Source: Bombyx mori
Taxonomy: Eukaryota; Arthropoda; Insecta; Lepidoptera; Bombycidae
Length of the DNA: 64,000 nt
Direction of reading: 5' to 3'
NCBI RefSeq assembly: GCF_030269925.1
Contig: NC_085128.1
Span: forward strand, 2,854,501 to 2,918,500
In this document: in pieces, positions 23,377-33,908 of the stretch
How positions within the stretch are numbered: the first letter of the stretch is position 1
How the letters are laid out: each line of letters opens with the position of its first letter
The notes under the pieces: generated by a model
Databases searched by the model: none
What the model saw: only the letters and a program-made list of their open reading frames with translations
What the model was told of the DNA's origin: nothing
Position numbers and translations under genes: made by a program

Positions 23377-24451
23377 AAAGGACAATGCCCAAAAGTGGGC
23401 CAACTTTATGTCAAAACTATTTGTAATTGAAAAACTATGCCTTATTTTTTCACGTTGTTTAGTTTATGTATCAACATTTCTTTCAACCTGGCATTGTTTT
23501 CCAAAAAAATAAATTACTTATTTGATAACATCCCAAAACTATCCATGCCATAGTTTTTAAATTCGCCAATAGGCAAAAGGCTTAGCCCATACAGCCTTAT
23601 AGCAAATCTATATGCTGTCAAACGAAAGACTTGTTTGTGACTTGAACAACAAATAAAAAAAATTAGCTAATGCTTATAATTCACAGGCTTCTTAGTTTAT
23701 TTTTGTTCAATTCAATATTTATATATTGTAATAATAATTATTACTTAAAACCATGAATTATTTAATATTTTTAGATATTAATGATTCCATTAGTAAAAAT
23801 ATCAATGGCCTACCATTACTCTATTCTTATTATATATGATCAGAGAGTTTTGGCAGCAACCCGAGTAAAGCATCACTTGAATTTTTATTTTAATATTTTT
23901 TTTATAGTTTATTGTGTAATTTGTATTATTTGTATTTGTAATATTGTGTATAAAAGGTCTGCGTAAACTCATGCTCAGTCAATGTGGTATTCGTCGAGTT
24001 GACGTCAAAACTCCCAAAAAGCAATAAAAAAAGATACACCGGCTTTTTATTGACATAAAAAATATATAACTTCGACAGACTAGGCTGTATAGGCTACGCT
24101 CTTTGCCTGCTTCCGGATTTTCATTTCATTTTATTATTATTATGAGGATATAACAATAATAAAATGTACGTAAGGGCTTATTTCTAGCAACATTAACCAC
24201 AATTAACTTATTTAATACTGTAAATAATGATGAAAGCGATTATTGATTTCGAAAAAAACAATTAACAACTTAATGTTAGCAGCAGAAAAAAAACAGATTT
24301 CTCTTAAGCCTGGGTGAGAATATAAAAATAGTTTTCTGAATATAAAACGATATTTCTTTGTCTATCAAAATAAGTTAAAACAATCATGACGCGACAACTT
24401 TTTTTAGGGGCCCAAACGCCCATAGAAAATGGGCATTGCCCTTTCAAGTTA
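23377..24451. mobile_element. Possible TIR element with nested inner inverted repeats
   Basis: Outer ends GGACAATGCCCAAAAGTGGGC and, inverted, GGGCAATGCCCATTTTCTATGGGC. Inner pair GGCAAAAGGCTTAGCCCATA (23573) and inverted GGCAAAGAGCGTAGCCTATA (about 24110). No transposase frame and no clear target duplication. Confidence 0.45.
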
Positions 24452-25018
24452 TGATTACGTCAGATTTTCTCATATTCACATTCAAATGATATCCTCGTGT
24501 TCTTTTTAAACGATTTTCTGTTTAACATTTATTAGGTGTTAAAAATATAAACTAGGTTTTATAGTATTTTGTTTTCACGCTGTATTGTTATAATCTCGCC
24601 GATAAAACTCCGATGCTAATTTGAATTGCGCAAGCGAACGAAACAAATATGTAAATACATAGTGCAAAATTATTATCATAAATCGAATGCCAATTATTGC
24701 CAGTTATTTTTATATTTAGAATTTAAACACCTTACTATAGATGAAATTTATTAATTTAACTATAAATTATATTAACATGACATATTCTGCATACATTAAG
24801 TCAAACAATTAACAATTATTTAAATTTAACTAAACAATACAAATTGAACAAAGAACTTTTTGTAACCCACATAGGTTAAGAAATTACAATGAAACAAATC
24901 GAATTAGAAATTACACATGGTGTATAAATTTTAAAATTAAAGTGACGTAAATATTTATGAATTCACCTTTGTATGTACATACGGAACTCACTTATGATCT
25001 TTATGATGAGTGTTTATT

Positions 25019-25237
25019 TTATTTGGCGCCCAGTGGGTCAAGGCGACCTTTGGCTCGAGTAAATGACTTCTGCGAAAGTCGTGTGCAAGTGACCCTTTCT
25101 ATGAAAGTATGCCAAAATCTTGTTACGTAATACTGCAGATCGGATGCGGAGGTCCATTCACGAGAGCCATCTGAGCCACCCCGCCCCACACTACTGCGCA
25201 GAGGGCGCCCCCAGAGACGCCACCCACGCTTGTTCAA
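25019..25237 (-). other. GC-rich block with a 72-codon frame, unrecognised
   Basis: Stands out in composition from the surrounding AT-rich intron. Frame starts NKRGWRLWGRPLRSS. No family recognised; possibly from an old insertion. Confidence 0.2.
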
Positions 25238-25311
25238 CTAAACGTCTCGTTTTGTATATTCACAGAAATAACATTTTCGTATAAAAAAATTCCTACCCGA
25301 GCCTTTAGACC

Positions 25312-25625
25312 GGTGTTTCTCAACGTAGGGCCCACGCCCCACAAGGGGGCAATTTGATAATTAAGGGGGGCAATCGCACTAAATTAATATAGAAAATCTA
25401 TGTTAAAATTATTTTGAATTTCAAATTCAGTTTCTTATTATATGTTTTGAAATATTACTTACAGTGTTTTGATAACAAGTTCATAGTTATTTCTTCCTAA
25501 AATCTACCATTTATGTCTATTAAGTGAAAAAATAATTTTTTTCATGTTAACAATTATGTATGAAGGGCATAAAAATTTTAGAAATATTGCAGTGGGGCAT
25601 GGTACAAACAGGTTAGGAAGCAGAA
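25312..25625. mobile_element. Possible hAT-type MITE
   Basis: Left end GGTGTTTCTCAACGTAGGGC resembles hAT termini. The right end CAGGTTAGGAAGCAG is a degraded inverse. No target duplication seen. Confidence 0.4.
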
Positions 25626-25635
25626 ATCGATTTTA

Positions 25636-25812
25636 GAGGATATGACAGCGTAACCGAGTGAGTAAGTGAGCTCACAGGGCTCTAACCTGAAGGGGTTGCT
25701 AACAAGCAGCCTAGCTAGAGCAGTGCTTCGCAGATTCTACCACCGGATCGAAAACACGACCCACTGAGAAGATCCGGCGAGAAACTCAGTGGGCTGTGTT
25801 TGTGGGTTAAAA
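25636..25812 (-). repeat. LINE-tail repeat family 2, partial
   Basis: Core GACCCACTGAGAAGATCCGG to AGTGGGCTGTGTTTGTGGG only. Confidence 0.8.
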
Positions 25813-25815
25813 TCG

Positions 25816-27357
25816 TACATAGCATTTTTAATTCTGCAGTTCTGTGTTAATGTTTTATTAGATTTTTAATATCATATTTATGCAATTAAAACATTATGTA
25901 AATAAATATTCCGTTTCGATTTTTTATACATTAGGGGAATAAGATATTTGATATCTTCAGATGATATTTATTTTGATTGTTAGCGGTGGCTTCTATGATG
26001 ATGACCTTGACCACCGGTTACGTTTACATTATTAAAACATTGTCTACTTCTTTTTTAGAAGACAGTACTGAATGTATTTAGTAAGTATTTCCTTAGAAAA
26101 GTCAGTACCTACCTATGGGATTTAAACACCGGCACAGTCATATGGCCTGATAGAACTATGCCACTGTTCTTCCTATACAATAAACAATCAATAAAATGAA
26201 AACTTGAAAATATACACATCTTGTTAGTATAATAATAGTTTAATAAATATTTTTCTTTTTCCACTTTTTTTTTATAAAAAATTTGGCTCCAACGCCTTTG
26301 GCATTGATTTTGCCAAAGTATTTACAAAAATTACAGGTGCTTAAAGAAGAAAAAAAATTACTAAATCTAATATTTCCACTTCAGATGATTGGCCCCTGAT
26401 TGATCAAACAGTAAAATATTCAATAGTTAAATAATCTAATGAAGATAATGAGCCCAAGATTAAATAATTAAAGTAGCTTTAATTATGTCTTTGACTTACG
26501 AAAATCTAAGAAATTATTAAGGTTATCTTTTTGTTTTTAAGGTCTGGCTGCAATAATTGTTATCACCTTAATGTAGCAAAAACATTGGTTGTCTTAGGTA
26601 TGAAGACATTTTGTATACATTTGCCGGGATTTATTTATTTATTTATAACTTCTTATACTATAACATATAAAGGCGGACTTAATGCAATAGGCATTCTCTA
26701 ACAGTCTACCTTAGGGGAGTGCAGAGATGAAGCTTGGTAGGTTTAGTGTGAAGGGATCATAGATACCACAGATTTACTTTGAGATGTAAGGTTGGCATTG
26801 GAAAGTTTTCTTAAATATTAAATAATATGACAGACATTTTCCTTGCTTTAAGTACTACCAGTGTCCAGGGGCGAAAGTAACCACCTCATTTCCAGGGTTG
26901 TCTGGCACTTGTCTGACAGCATGAAAAATCATGATCGAGCATTCGTTTATAAAAAAAATTACAACTCAACAAAGTACCGACTATAAATCTTGTTGGTTGC
27001 TGCATAACGATCCAAGGAATTGTTAATTGAGACAACAATGATTTAATTCAAAAAGTCAGTTTATTAACAAATATTGACTTATTAATTTAGGCAAAACCAA
27101 AAAACATACATGATTTTGAATTTTACATGTCAAAGAGGGTTCTTTGATATGTTAATTAACAGCTGTCCAAAGTAGATAATAGTCTTCAAGAATATAATCT
27201 GCCTAATGTCAAGTTTCCATTATAAATAGCTGAGATATTCACACAGAAAGAACAACATTGCAATCAATATTTACATTTGTCTACAAAGTGCTATTAAAAT
27301 AGAGCTTAGTGTTTATAGTTTATTTATTTCCTAGTTTACTATAATAATACTTAACAT
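25816..27357. other. No gene seen
   Basis: AT-rich intron sequence; 26630-26720 (GGCGGACTTAATGCAATAGG) resembles a common lepidopteran repeat but was not delimited. Confidence 0.5.
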
Positions 27358-27472
27358 GACCCGGGGTGATATTAAAGAGCAGGCGCAAGGCAAGATGGAG
27401 TGGAGACAACTTATGAAGGCCCTATGTACCAGCGAGGTACCCTAGCTCTAAAACAACAACAACAATAACAAT
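27358..27472 (+). mobile_element. LINE 3'-end fragment with (CAA)n tail
   Basis: Plus frame QGKMEWRQLMKALCTSEVP then stop, followed by AACAACAACAATAACAATAC. Confidence 0.5.
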
Positions 27473-27599
27473 ACATCACATTCAAATATAATTTATTAGC
27501 TATTTAGAGTCAGTAATTATTAATATAATTGTTATATAATTAGAAACAGCAATTTATTAAACAACCTGTTTTAATAGGAATATAAATTGGGCAACATAT

Positions 27600-27705
27600 G
27601 ACCAGAAAAGTTGTGTGGCTGTATTCATGTTATGAAGTCTATGGGTTCCAGTAACCACTATATATCAGTCGGACTGTGAGGTAGTTCTTTCACCTAAACA
27701 ATTAA
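27600..27705 (+). repeat. Bm1-like SINE remnant
   Basis: TCTATGGGTTCCAGTAACCA and a decayed tail (CACCTAAACAATTAAA) are recognisable. Confidence 0.5.
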
Positions 27706-27825
27706 AGTAAGTGCCAGTGTAAGATATTTTTCATTAAAAAAATTATTTTTACATCTAACATTTTCAAAATAGTTCATTTGAATACCTGTAAAGTTACCTG
27801 TTAAAGATTTTTCATCGGTACTCAC

Positions 27826-28025
27826 CGTGGTCGGTTTTGCATGTACAATTGCCCGAAGAATATGAAAGCCATGTAGATTCCAACGTAATAGAAAGCCACG
27901 GTCCAGTTTTCTGTCATCCATTTCCTATAGTTGTGATGAATAAAATGATTTTCAAAATCAAAAATATATGAATAATTTGGAGTGATATCCAGGTTGGATG
28001 AAACAGCGGCAGAATATGCCTCCAT
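27826..28025 (-). CDS. Baldspot: ELOVL6-type fatty-acid elongase (Baldspot orthologue), coding exon 1
   Basis: First coding exon of an ER-membrane very-long-chain fatty-acid elongase, the condensing enzyme that adds two carbons from malonyl-CoA to acyl-CoA. ATG at 28025-28023 sits in a good context (AAAAATGG). It encodes 66 codons plus two bases: a hydrophilic N-terminus, then DFENHFIHHNYRKWM and ENW, which closely follow the Drosophila Baldspot/vertebrate ELOVL6 N-terminus. The first membrane segment is at about residues 43-60 (AFYYVGIYMAFIFFG), followed by MQNRPRF across the junction. Donor GTGAGT at 27825. The catalytic HxxHH box is encoded by later exons, not in this window. Confidence 0.93.
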
Positions 28026-28671
28026 TTTTCCTTTCTATTTCCAAACACCACGAATTAGTTAACACAGTCTTCAGTCAGTTTAAGCACAGTTCATCACAGG
28101 ATTTTAACCTAGCATTTAATAACAGGATACTACTGTACTTTTATCACAGACGAACTAAATTAGATTCGCGGGGCGGTTAGGCGTGCTGCCGTTTATGTCA
28201 CTGATTTGAGAATGATCGCGTAATGTCCTCCTGTTAACTATTTATTGCGATGACGAGGCCTCAGCCCGCGTCCGAATTTATTTGACTCGTCAACGGTAAC
28301 AAGCATGTGAAAAAGATGAATGAACTCGTTTCACGCCACGCCGTCCCTGGTCTTCATATTCGATTTGACAATTGAGTTTGACAGGTATCCCCCGTCGGGG
28401 CCACGGCCGGTCTCCCTCCTCCGCTAAAAAATTTTTGTTGCCAGATCGCTTTTTTTTTTAATTATTTGTCTCGATTGTCCGCAATATCATTCATTTTTCA
28501 AAGATGAAAGATTTTTCGAAGTAGTGTTAATATTTTAGAATCAACACTTTCTTACTTGTTTGTAAACGTGAGCAATCCGAGTATGTGCACGTCCAAGCTG
28601 AGTACACTTCTCAACCTAAGAGATATGAAAACGCCCAGGAAACACCGTGCAGACAAGTTCATTCCAAAGGC

Positions 28672-28760
28672 AGGTATCATCATCATCATCATCATCTTAG
28701 GCCTTACAGCCCACGGTGGGCCTTAGCCTGGTCCAGTATGTCTCAAAAAAAGGCAGGTAG
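28672..28760 (-). mobile_element. LINE 3' tail with (ATC)n
   Basis: CATCATCATCATCATCATCTT, then CAGCCCACGGTGGGCCTTAG. Similar tail, different body. Confidence 0.5.
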
Positions 28761-30136
28761 CTTATGGAAAAAAACGCCAACTCCGAGAATGAGACGAGTA
28801 TTCTTGCCTGGGCCTGGGCTTTGTAAAGCATTAGGCTTTACTGTCCAAGTGACACCGATGCTGAAAACTACTCAAAACGTCAACTCCAATAATCCTAATA
28901 ATTTTGGAAGATTTCAAGATCCTTCTTCGCAGTGAAACCAATGTCTTCAGTGACTTGAATTGAACTAAGTTTAATCCACCTTATTCTTTGACCCTATTTC
29001 AAGATTCTTTCTGAAATCTGAATTCAGAAAATTTTACCTATTTCCCTATTTTTAGAGCCACTGAAAGGGTGCAACATGACCCACTCGATTTGTGGACGTT
29101 GAAAAACAGGAAGCACCTGTCTGAAGGCACGCTGTGTGATATAGATCTTAAGCACGCAGCTATCTCACGGGATATGGCCGGCGAGTCTCCTCCTTCACTC
29201 GAAGTCGAATTCAAGTTGGCAAGGTCATAAAGGCCAACCGTCGTTGTCGCACTGTGGGTCAGATTGTCATCGAACGAGCGTTATAACCTTCAAGGACCAA
29301 AGAGATGGCCAATAATCTCCTTTTTACCGTCCCAAGAATATTTTCTGCCATGTGTTAACCGCATAGACCTATATAGTAGGGACACGACATATTGTTCTAT
29401 ACGTACAATTGCTTAAATAAATAGCACCCATTTTGAAGGCACATACATAAACATATATCTATCTCGTTCTTACTCAGCACTTTAACTCGCAGGAAAACAA
29501 TATAACAGTATTTCAGTGCGTACATAAAATGAAACATGAATATACGTAAATATCTCCGTCTCCGTCTAATGAGGCCGAAAATCCGCCATGTTTTGCGCGC
29601 CAAATGTCATTGTCACGTCAGTTCGGCCGTCTGTTTTGGGTTGTACATTATTTATTGACTATGATATCGATTTAATATGATTGATTATATAAAATTTCAT
29701 ATTTTATCATGCTTAAAACATACAAAAATAATAATTAAAACGTATTTTATAGGATCTCAAGAAAGTCGATGCCCTAAAACTATTATCTATATGTATTTAA
29801 ATTCATTATGGAGCCCTCATCCGAAAAATCCATTTTTCGGTCGGAATCTATTGATCATGACACTAATCATAAATACCACTTTAAAATATGTCATCAAAAC
29901 ATATTTAGACATTCTGCTTAGATATTTCGGGAAAAAGGCTACCGACAAAATCTCTTCGGAACTATTTAAATAAAATAGTTTTATTCCGCAGTGAGTAAAA
30001 CACTATTGTAAATTTGTTAAATATTTAATAATTAAGTGATTTTAGAGAGGAAGTCATAAGGAATGACGTTTGTAATTAATGAATAAATGTTCTGTAGGTG
30101 TTTTTTTTTTTCACGCGGTCCCTTGATAAGTTTAAA

Positions 30137-30201
30137 ATTTGAATCACTCTCAAGCGAAAGTGATTCAAATGGTGCGGCGCACCTTCCTTGGGGTGCGCTG
30201 C
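30137..30201. other. Two adjacent hairpins
   Basis: ATTTGAATCACT / AGTGATTCAAAT is a 12-bp perfect stem with a 10-base loop (30137-30170). GCGGCGCACC / GGTGCGCTGC is a 10-bp stem (30174-30201), three bases further on. Intergenic; probably a transposon terminus. Confidence 0.55.
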
Positions 30202-31852
30202 GGTAGTATGTTACGGACTTTACGAGTCAGCAAAACAATTAAAATAGATTGTTATAGTTCAAGAAAAACACGTACTCAAAATACGATAACATTTAGCATG
30301 CTAGAAATGGGCTGATGGCTTTGAACTACACCATATCTTTATGTTTAGCGACAAACGACAACTTTATAAAATCAGTGTAGCAACTTTTAAAAATCATCAT
30401 ATCGTTTACTTGGCAAATTCGAAGGACGAACTTGTCTTAGATTTCACCCATCTAAATCATATCATATTTGCACATAACAATATACCTACTTACTTCTCAT
30501 TAAAGTATAAATTCTACAAATAAATAATACTCAACAATATTTAAAATAAAATGAGCCAAGAACGTTTATCGATAAAACTTGATAACATTGAAATCTTTTG
30601 TACAGCACTAAAGCCGCCATGTTTTGTGGCCAGATGACGTCACAGTGGCACGAAATTTTGGTTGACGTTTCATTTCCATAGGTTTCCTACTTCATTGGTT
30701 AACCGGCGTAGGACTTCCCTGGCAATGCTTACGTCCATGAGCGACAGTATTCATTCACCAACAGGTGAGTTGTATGCTCGCCTGACTGAAAAATGCTTTT
30801 AATAATAAATATAGATATCGATCAACGTTCACCTAATTTAGGGCTTAAATAAAAAGCAACTCTGTGCCGAAATATTTTTTTATTTCGCTATAACATTGTT
30901 TACAAGTTTCGACTACGAATAAACATTTAATTATTGTCAATAATATCATATCGAAACGTTAGAATTACATAAATTATTTGTGTTTTGGTTTTTATCTATT
31001 ACTTGTACTACATTTTGTAGGCTATTTTAAATATCTTCATAGGTATTTGATAGTTGAATGGTATAAAAACGAATATGCCTCAGTCACAAGACACCCCGAA
31101 TTGATGGTGAAATTCCACTGTGATGTATGAAAAATTTATTTTGACAAGATTTTAATGTCTGCATCCTTATTACAAATTTAAAATAAACAAACATTAATCG
31201 GTGAAAAAGTGGAACACAGATTTTAAATTTAGACTGAATCGCATTTCCTTTTAATTTTAGCGCTTAATTTATCTATTACAGGTATGTTTAAAGTAATTTA
31301 AAATGAAATTATTGAGAACTTTTATTAATAAAGGTAAAATTTGTAGTTTTAAAACATAAACGGCAAGGAAACTGGGACAACGGAGTAGTCTTTGATGAAC
31401 GAATCGCCATTAAATATAACCACGCCATTACTTCCCAAAAAAGGCGATTTGTGTGTTTGGTTAAGTCAATCATTTTGAAATCCCAAACCCTTAGCAAACT
31501 TTAAATTTATATATTGTAATCGATTCTTCTTCTTCAAGTGCTGTCTCGATCATAATTAGCATGAATAATTGGGTTGAATAAGTCAATTTCAAATTTCAAA
31601 GTCCAGTATTCGGCAGTTGTCAACAAAGTTGCGTCATTCTGCCACACTATGGATTCAGGACAAATAGGTGTACAATTTGTTGAAATCACTAAACGTTGAC
31701 ATTTGGATGTCGCTAGATGAGAGTATTATTAATATGCTTCGATCAACAATAGTAACTAGATTTCGGGTCGGTGCATAAAATCCGTCTCGTCAAATAACAG
31801 CTCACTTAAAATGTGCGCTCTTATTTTGTTTAGTTCACTTCAAACACATCCA

Positions 31853-32430
31853 ATGTCAACCCGTCTCACAATACCGCAGTGTGTATTCAAAAGTTGCAAA
31901 AATAAGGCCCGTAAAAGCAATTTAACGGCCGGAGTATCTTACTTTCGGTAAGTATATGAAGTATAAGCTATATTTTAAGCTTTAAACTTATAATTAATAT
32001 TAAATTTTGAACAAAATTACCGATTTTTAACCACCGCTACAAATGTTGGCCAAGGCTCGGCCAACACATGGACAAACTTTTGCTTAACAGAACAGTAAAT
32101 GCATGGAGTAGATTTGTGTTGTAATATTTTTTTAAAATTTGTTAGCAGTACTTCAAAATTAGTTGGTTAAAATTGGTTAATGCTGCTTTTGTGTCTGTTT
32201 GTTGGACTCTCATTAGATGCTTAGCTTTCCATTTTTATTTTAGCTTTCCTAGCAATCACGTGTGCAGAATGGATCCCGATTGTCGCCAGAGAAACAAGAG
32301 ATGACTTTTATAAGCCAGCTAAGATCTCCGCTTATTGACACTGGACATCTTTGCCTTCCGTGCTCACGGCTACTGAAACGTGGCCGAAACATTGTAATAA
32401 AAATACCCCGCTTGAAACCGTTTAAACGTT
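31853..32430 (+). pseudogene. Decayed THAP-domain fragment (two exons)
   Basis: First exon 31853-31947: MSTRLTIPQCVFKSCKNKAR, then NLTAGVSYFR with donor GTAAGT. It has the C-x4-C start of a THAP zinc finger. After acceptor TTTTAG (32241-32243) the frame continues FPSNHV, giving the THAP YFRFP motif across the junction. A one-base frameshift follows, and AEWIPIVARETRDDFYKPAK is read in another frame. The expected C-x2-H-F reads D-x2-H-L in a third frame. THAP domains bind DNA in P-element transposases and host THAP proteins; which source applies here is unknown. Confidence 0.55.
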
Positions 32431-32829
32431 GTTTTATTATGTGCACTGGTCGCGAAAACTTAAAAATATATATTACACAAAAACGTAACGCTAATAAAAT
32501 AATAAGTAACGTATAGATACTAACAAACATACATTTCCAAAACATAAAAAGTAAACAACTAAACTTTTACTTTAATTCATCAATAAATTATTTTAGTGTT
32601 CAGCGCGACTCCCTTACTTCCTGTAGTAAATAGAAATCGGCATTTCAAGAAGCAAAAATGAATAAAGCAAAACGATGTTAGTTGTCAGAGCAATTAAGGG
32701 AAAAGTTACTTTATTTGTTGTATATTAAGATTGATTTCACATTAAAAGTTGTTTAAAATATGTCTTTTTATTGGTAAGTGACAGGAGTAATTTATTGCTT
32801 TTCTCGTTTTATGTGACGAATGATCGTAA

Positions 32830-33908
32830 CAGCCTGGCCACGGGACATTCGCCGATACGAATATTCGCGCGGTGCGAACGGCGAAGCGTCTAGCGACTAA
32901 AATAAGAGCATAGAAATGTACCTAACAAGCCACGCGCACCGGCGACCGGCGAAGCGACCGGCGAAATGTACCGAGCGAATCGCGCGATGCGGCGGGCGAG
33001 CAAAACAAATGCATGAATACGGACGGCGCGAGCCACGGAGTCGAGCGGTAGTCGCGGCGAATAGTACAGTGATTAAATGAGTTTAGTTGTTTTCGCCGCG
33101 AAAAATTAAAACCGAAATTTTTATATTTTTTATTTTATATTTTTAAAGTCGTCGTGGCCTAACGGACGTCCGGTGCAATCGTGTTGAGCGATGCACCGGT
33201 GTTCGAATATCAGGCGGGTACCAATTTTTGTAATGAAATACGTACTCAACAAATGTTCACGATTGACTTCCACGGTGAAGGAATAACATCGTGTAATAAA
33301 AATGAAATCCTCAAAATTATAATTTGATTACTGGTGGTAGGACCTCTTGTGAGTCCACACGGGTGGGTACTACCACCCTGCCTATTTCTGCCGTGAAGTA
33401 GTAATGCGTTTCGGTTTGAAGGGTGAGGCAGCCATTATAACTATACTTGAGACCTTAGAACTTATATCTCAAGGTGGGTGGCGCATTTACGTTGTGGATG
33501 TCTATGGGCTCCAGTAACCACTTAACACAAGGTGGGCTGTGAGCTCGTCCACCCATCTAAGCAATAAAAAAAAAAAAAGCTGAAATACTAGCTAGACCAG
33601 CTATTTGGAAGTCTAGCCACCCAAAGTATTTCTCGTACTTCTTGTGGAATTCTCCATCTATATGTACACTCCGATTCTTATTCAAATCATGTACTTCACA
33701 ATCTTTTCCAAATAATAGGTCCTGAACCAAAAAACTATTAATTTGTAAGCAATATCGAGATAATTTCGATATAGACATTTCGCTGTCGGACTTCCTTACT
33801 AGTCGCGGCGGCGAACGTGAGTACCCGTGGCCTGCAAACGGTGCTGCGCGAATGGTCGCCTCGTCCACCGCTTCGCTGTTCGCACCGCCGATCCCCGTGG
33901 CCAGGCCG
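32830..33908 (-). mobile_element. PIF/Harbinger-like DNA transposon remnant with nested Bm1
   Basis: Terminal inverted repeat CAGCCTGGCCACGGG (32830-32844) pairs with CCCGTGGCCAGGCCG (33894-33908) with one mismatch. Subterminal GGTGCGAACGGCGAAGCG / GGTGCGAACAGCGAAGCG is also inverted. Flanks TAA / TAC could be a mutated 3-bp target site. A minus-strand frame (about 33590-33868) has EVHDLNKNRSVHIDGEFHKK, reminiscent of a Harbinger transposase N-terminus. A full Bm1 sits at 33146-33578, so the original element was about 650 bp. Confidence 0.65.
33146..33578 (+). repeat. Bm1 SINE, full length
   Basis: Complete: tRNA-like head (GTCGTCGTGGCCTAACGG, a GTTCGAAT-type B box), body, and GCAATAAAAA tail. 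Inserted inside the PIF/Harbinger-like element 32830-33908. Confidence 0.93.

Larger units (their letters stand above)
13821..27825 (-). other. Intron 1 of the ELOVL6-type elongase
   Basis: A 14-kb intron inferred from the exact phase match of the two exons. It carries six Bm1 SINE copies or pieces, a 39-bp minisatellite, LINE ends, a Helitron-like element, a hairpin and a TIR element, all listed separately. No other gene is evident inside it. Confidence 0.85.
28026..31852. other. Upstream region of the elongase; no further gene seen
   Basis: Contains the elongase 5' UTR/promoter (start site not determinable), an (ATC)n LINE tail, the double hairpin and AT-rich DNA. The sequence CCGCCATGTTTTG with a nearby GTCA motif occurs at both 29586 and 30615. 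Confidence 0.45.
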
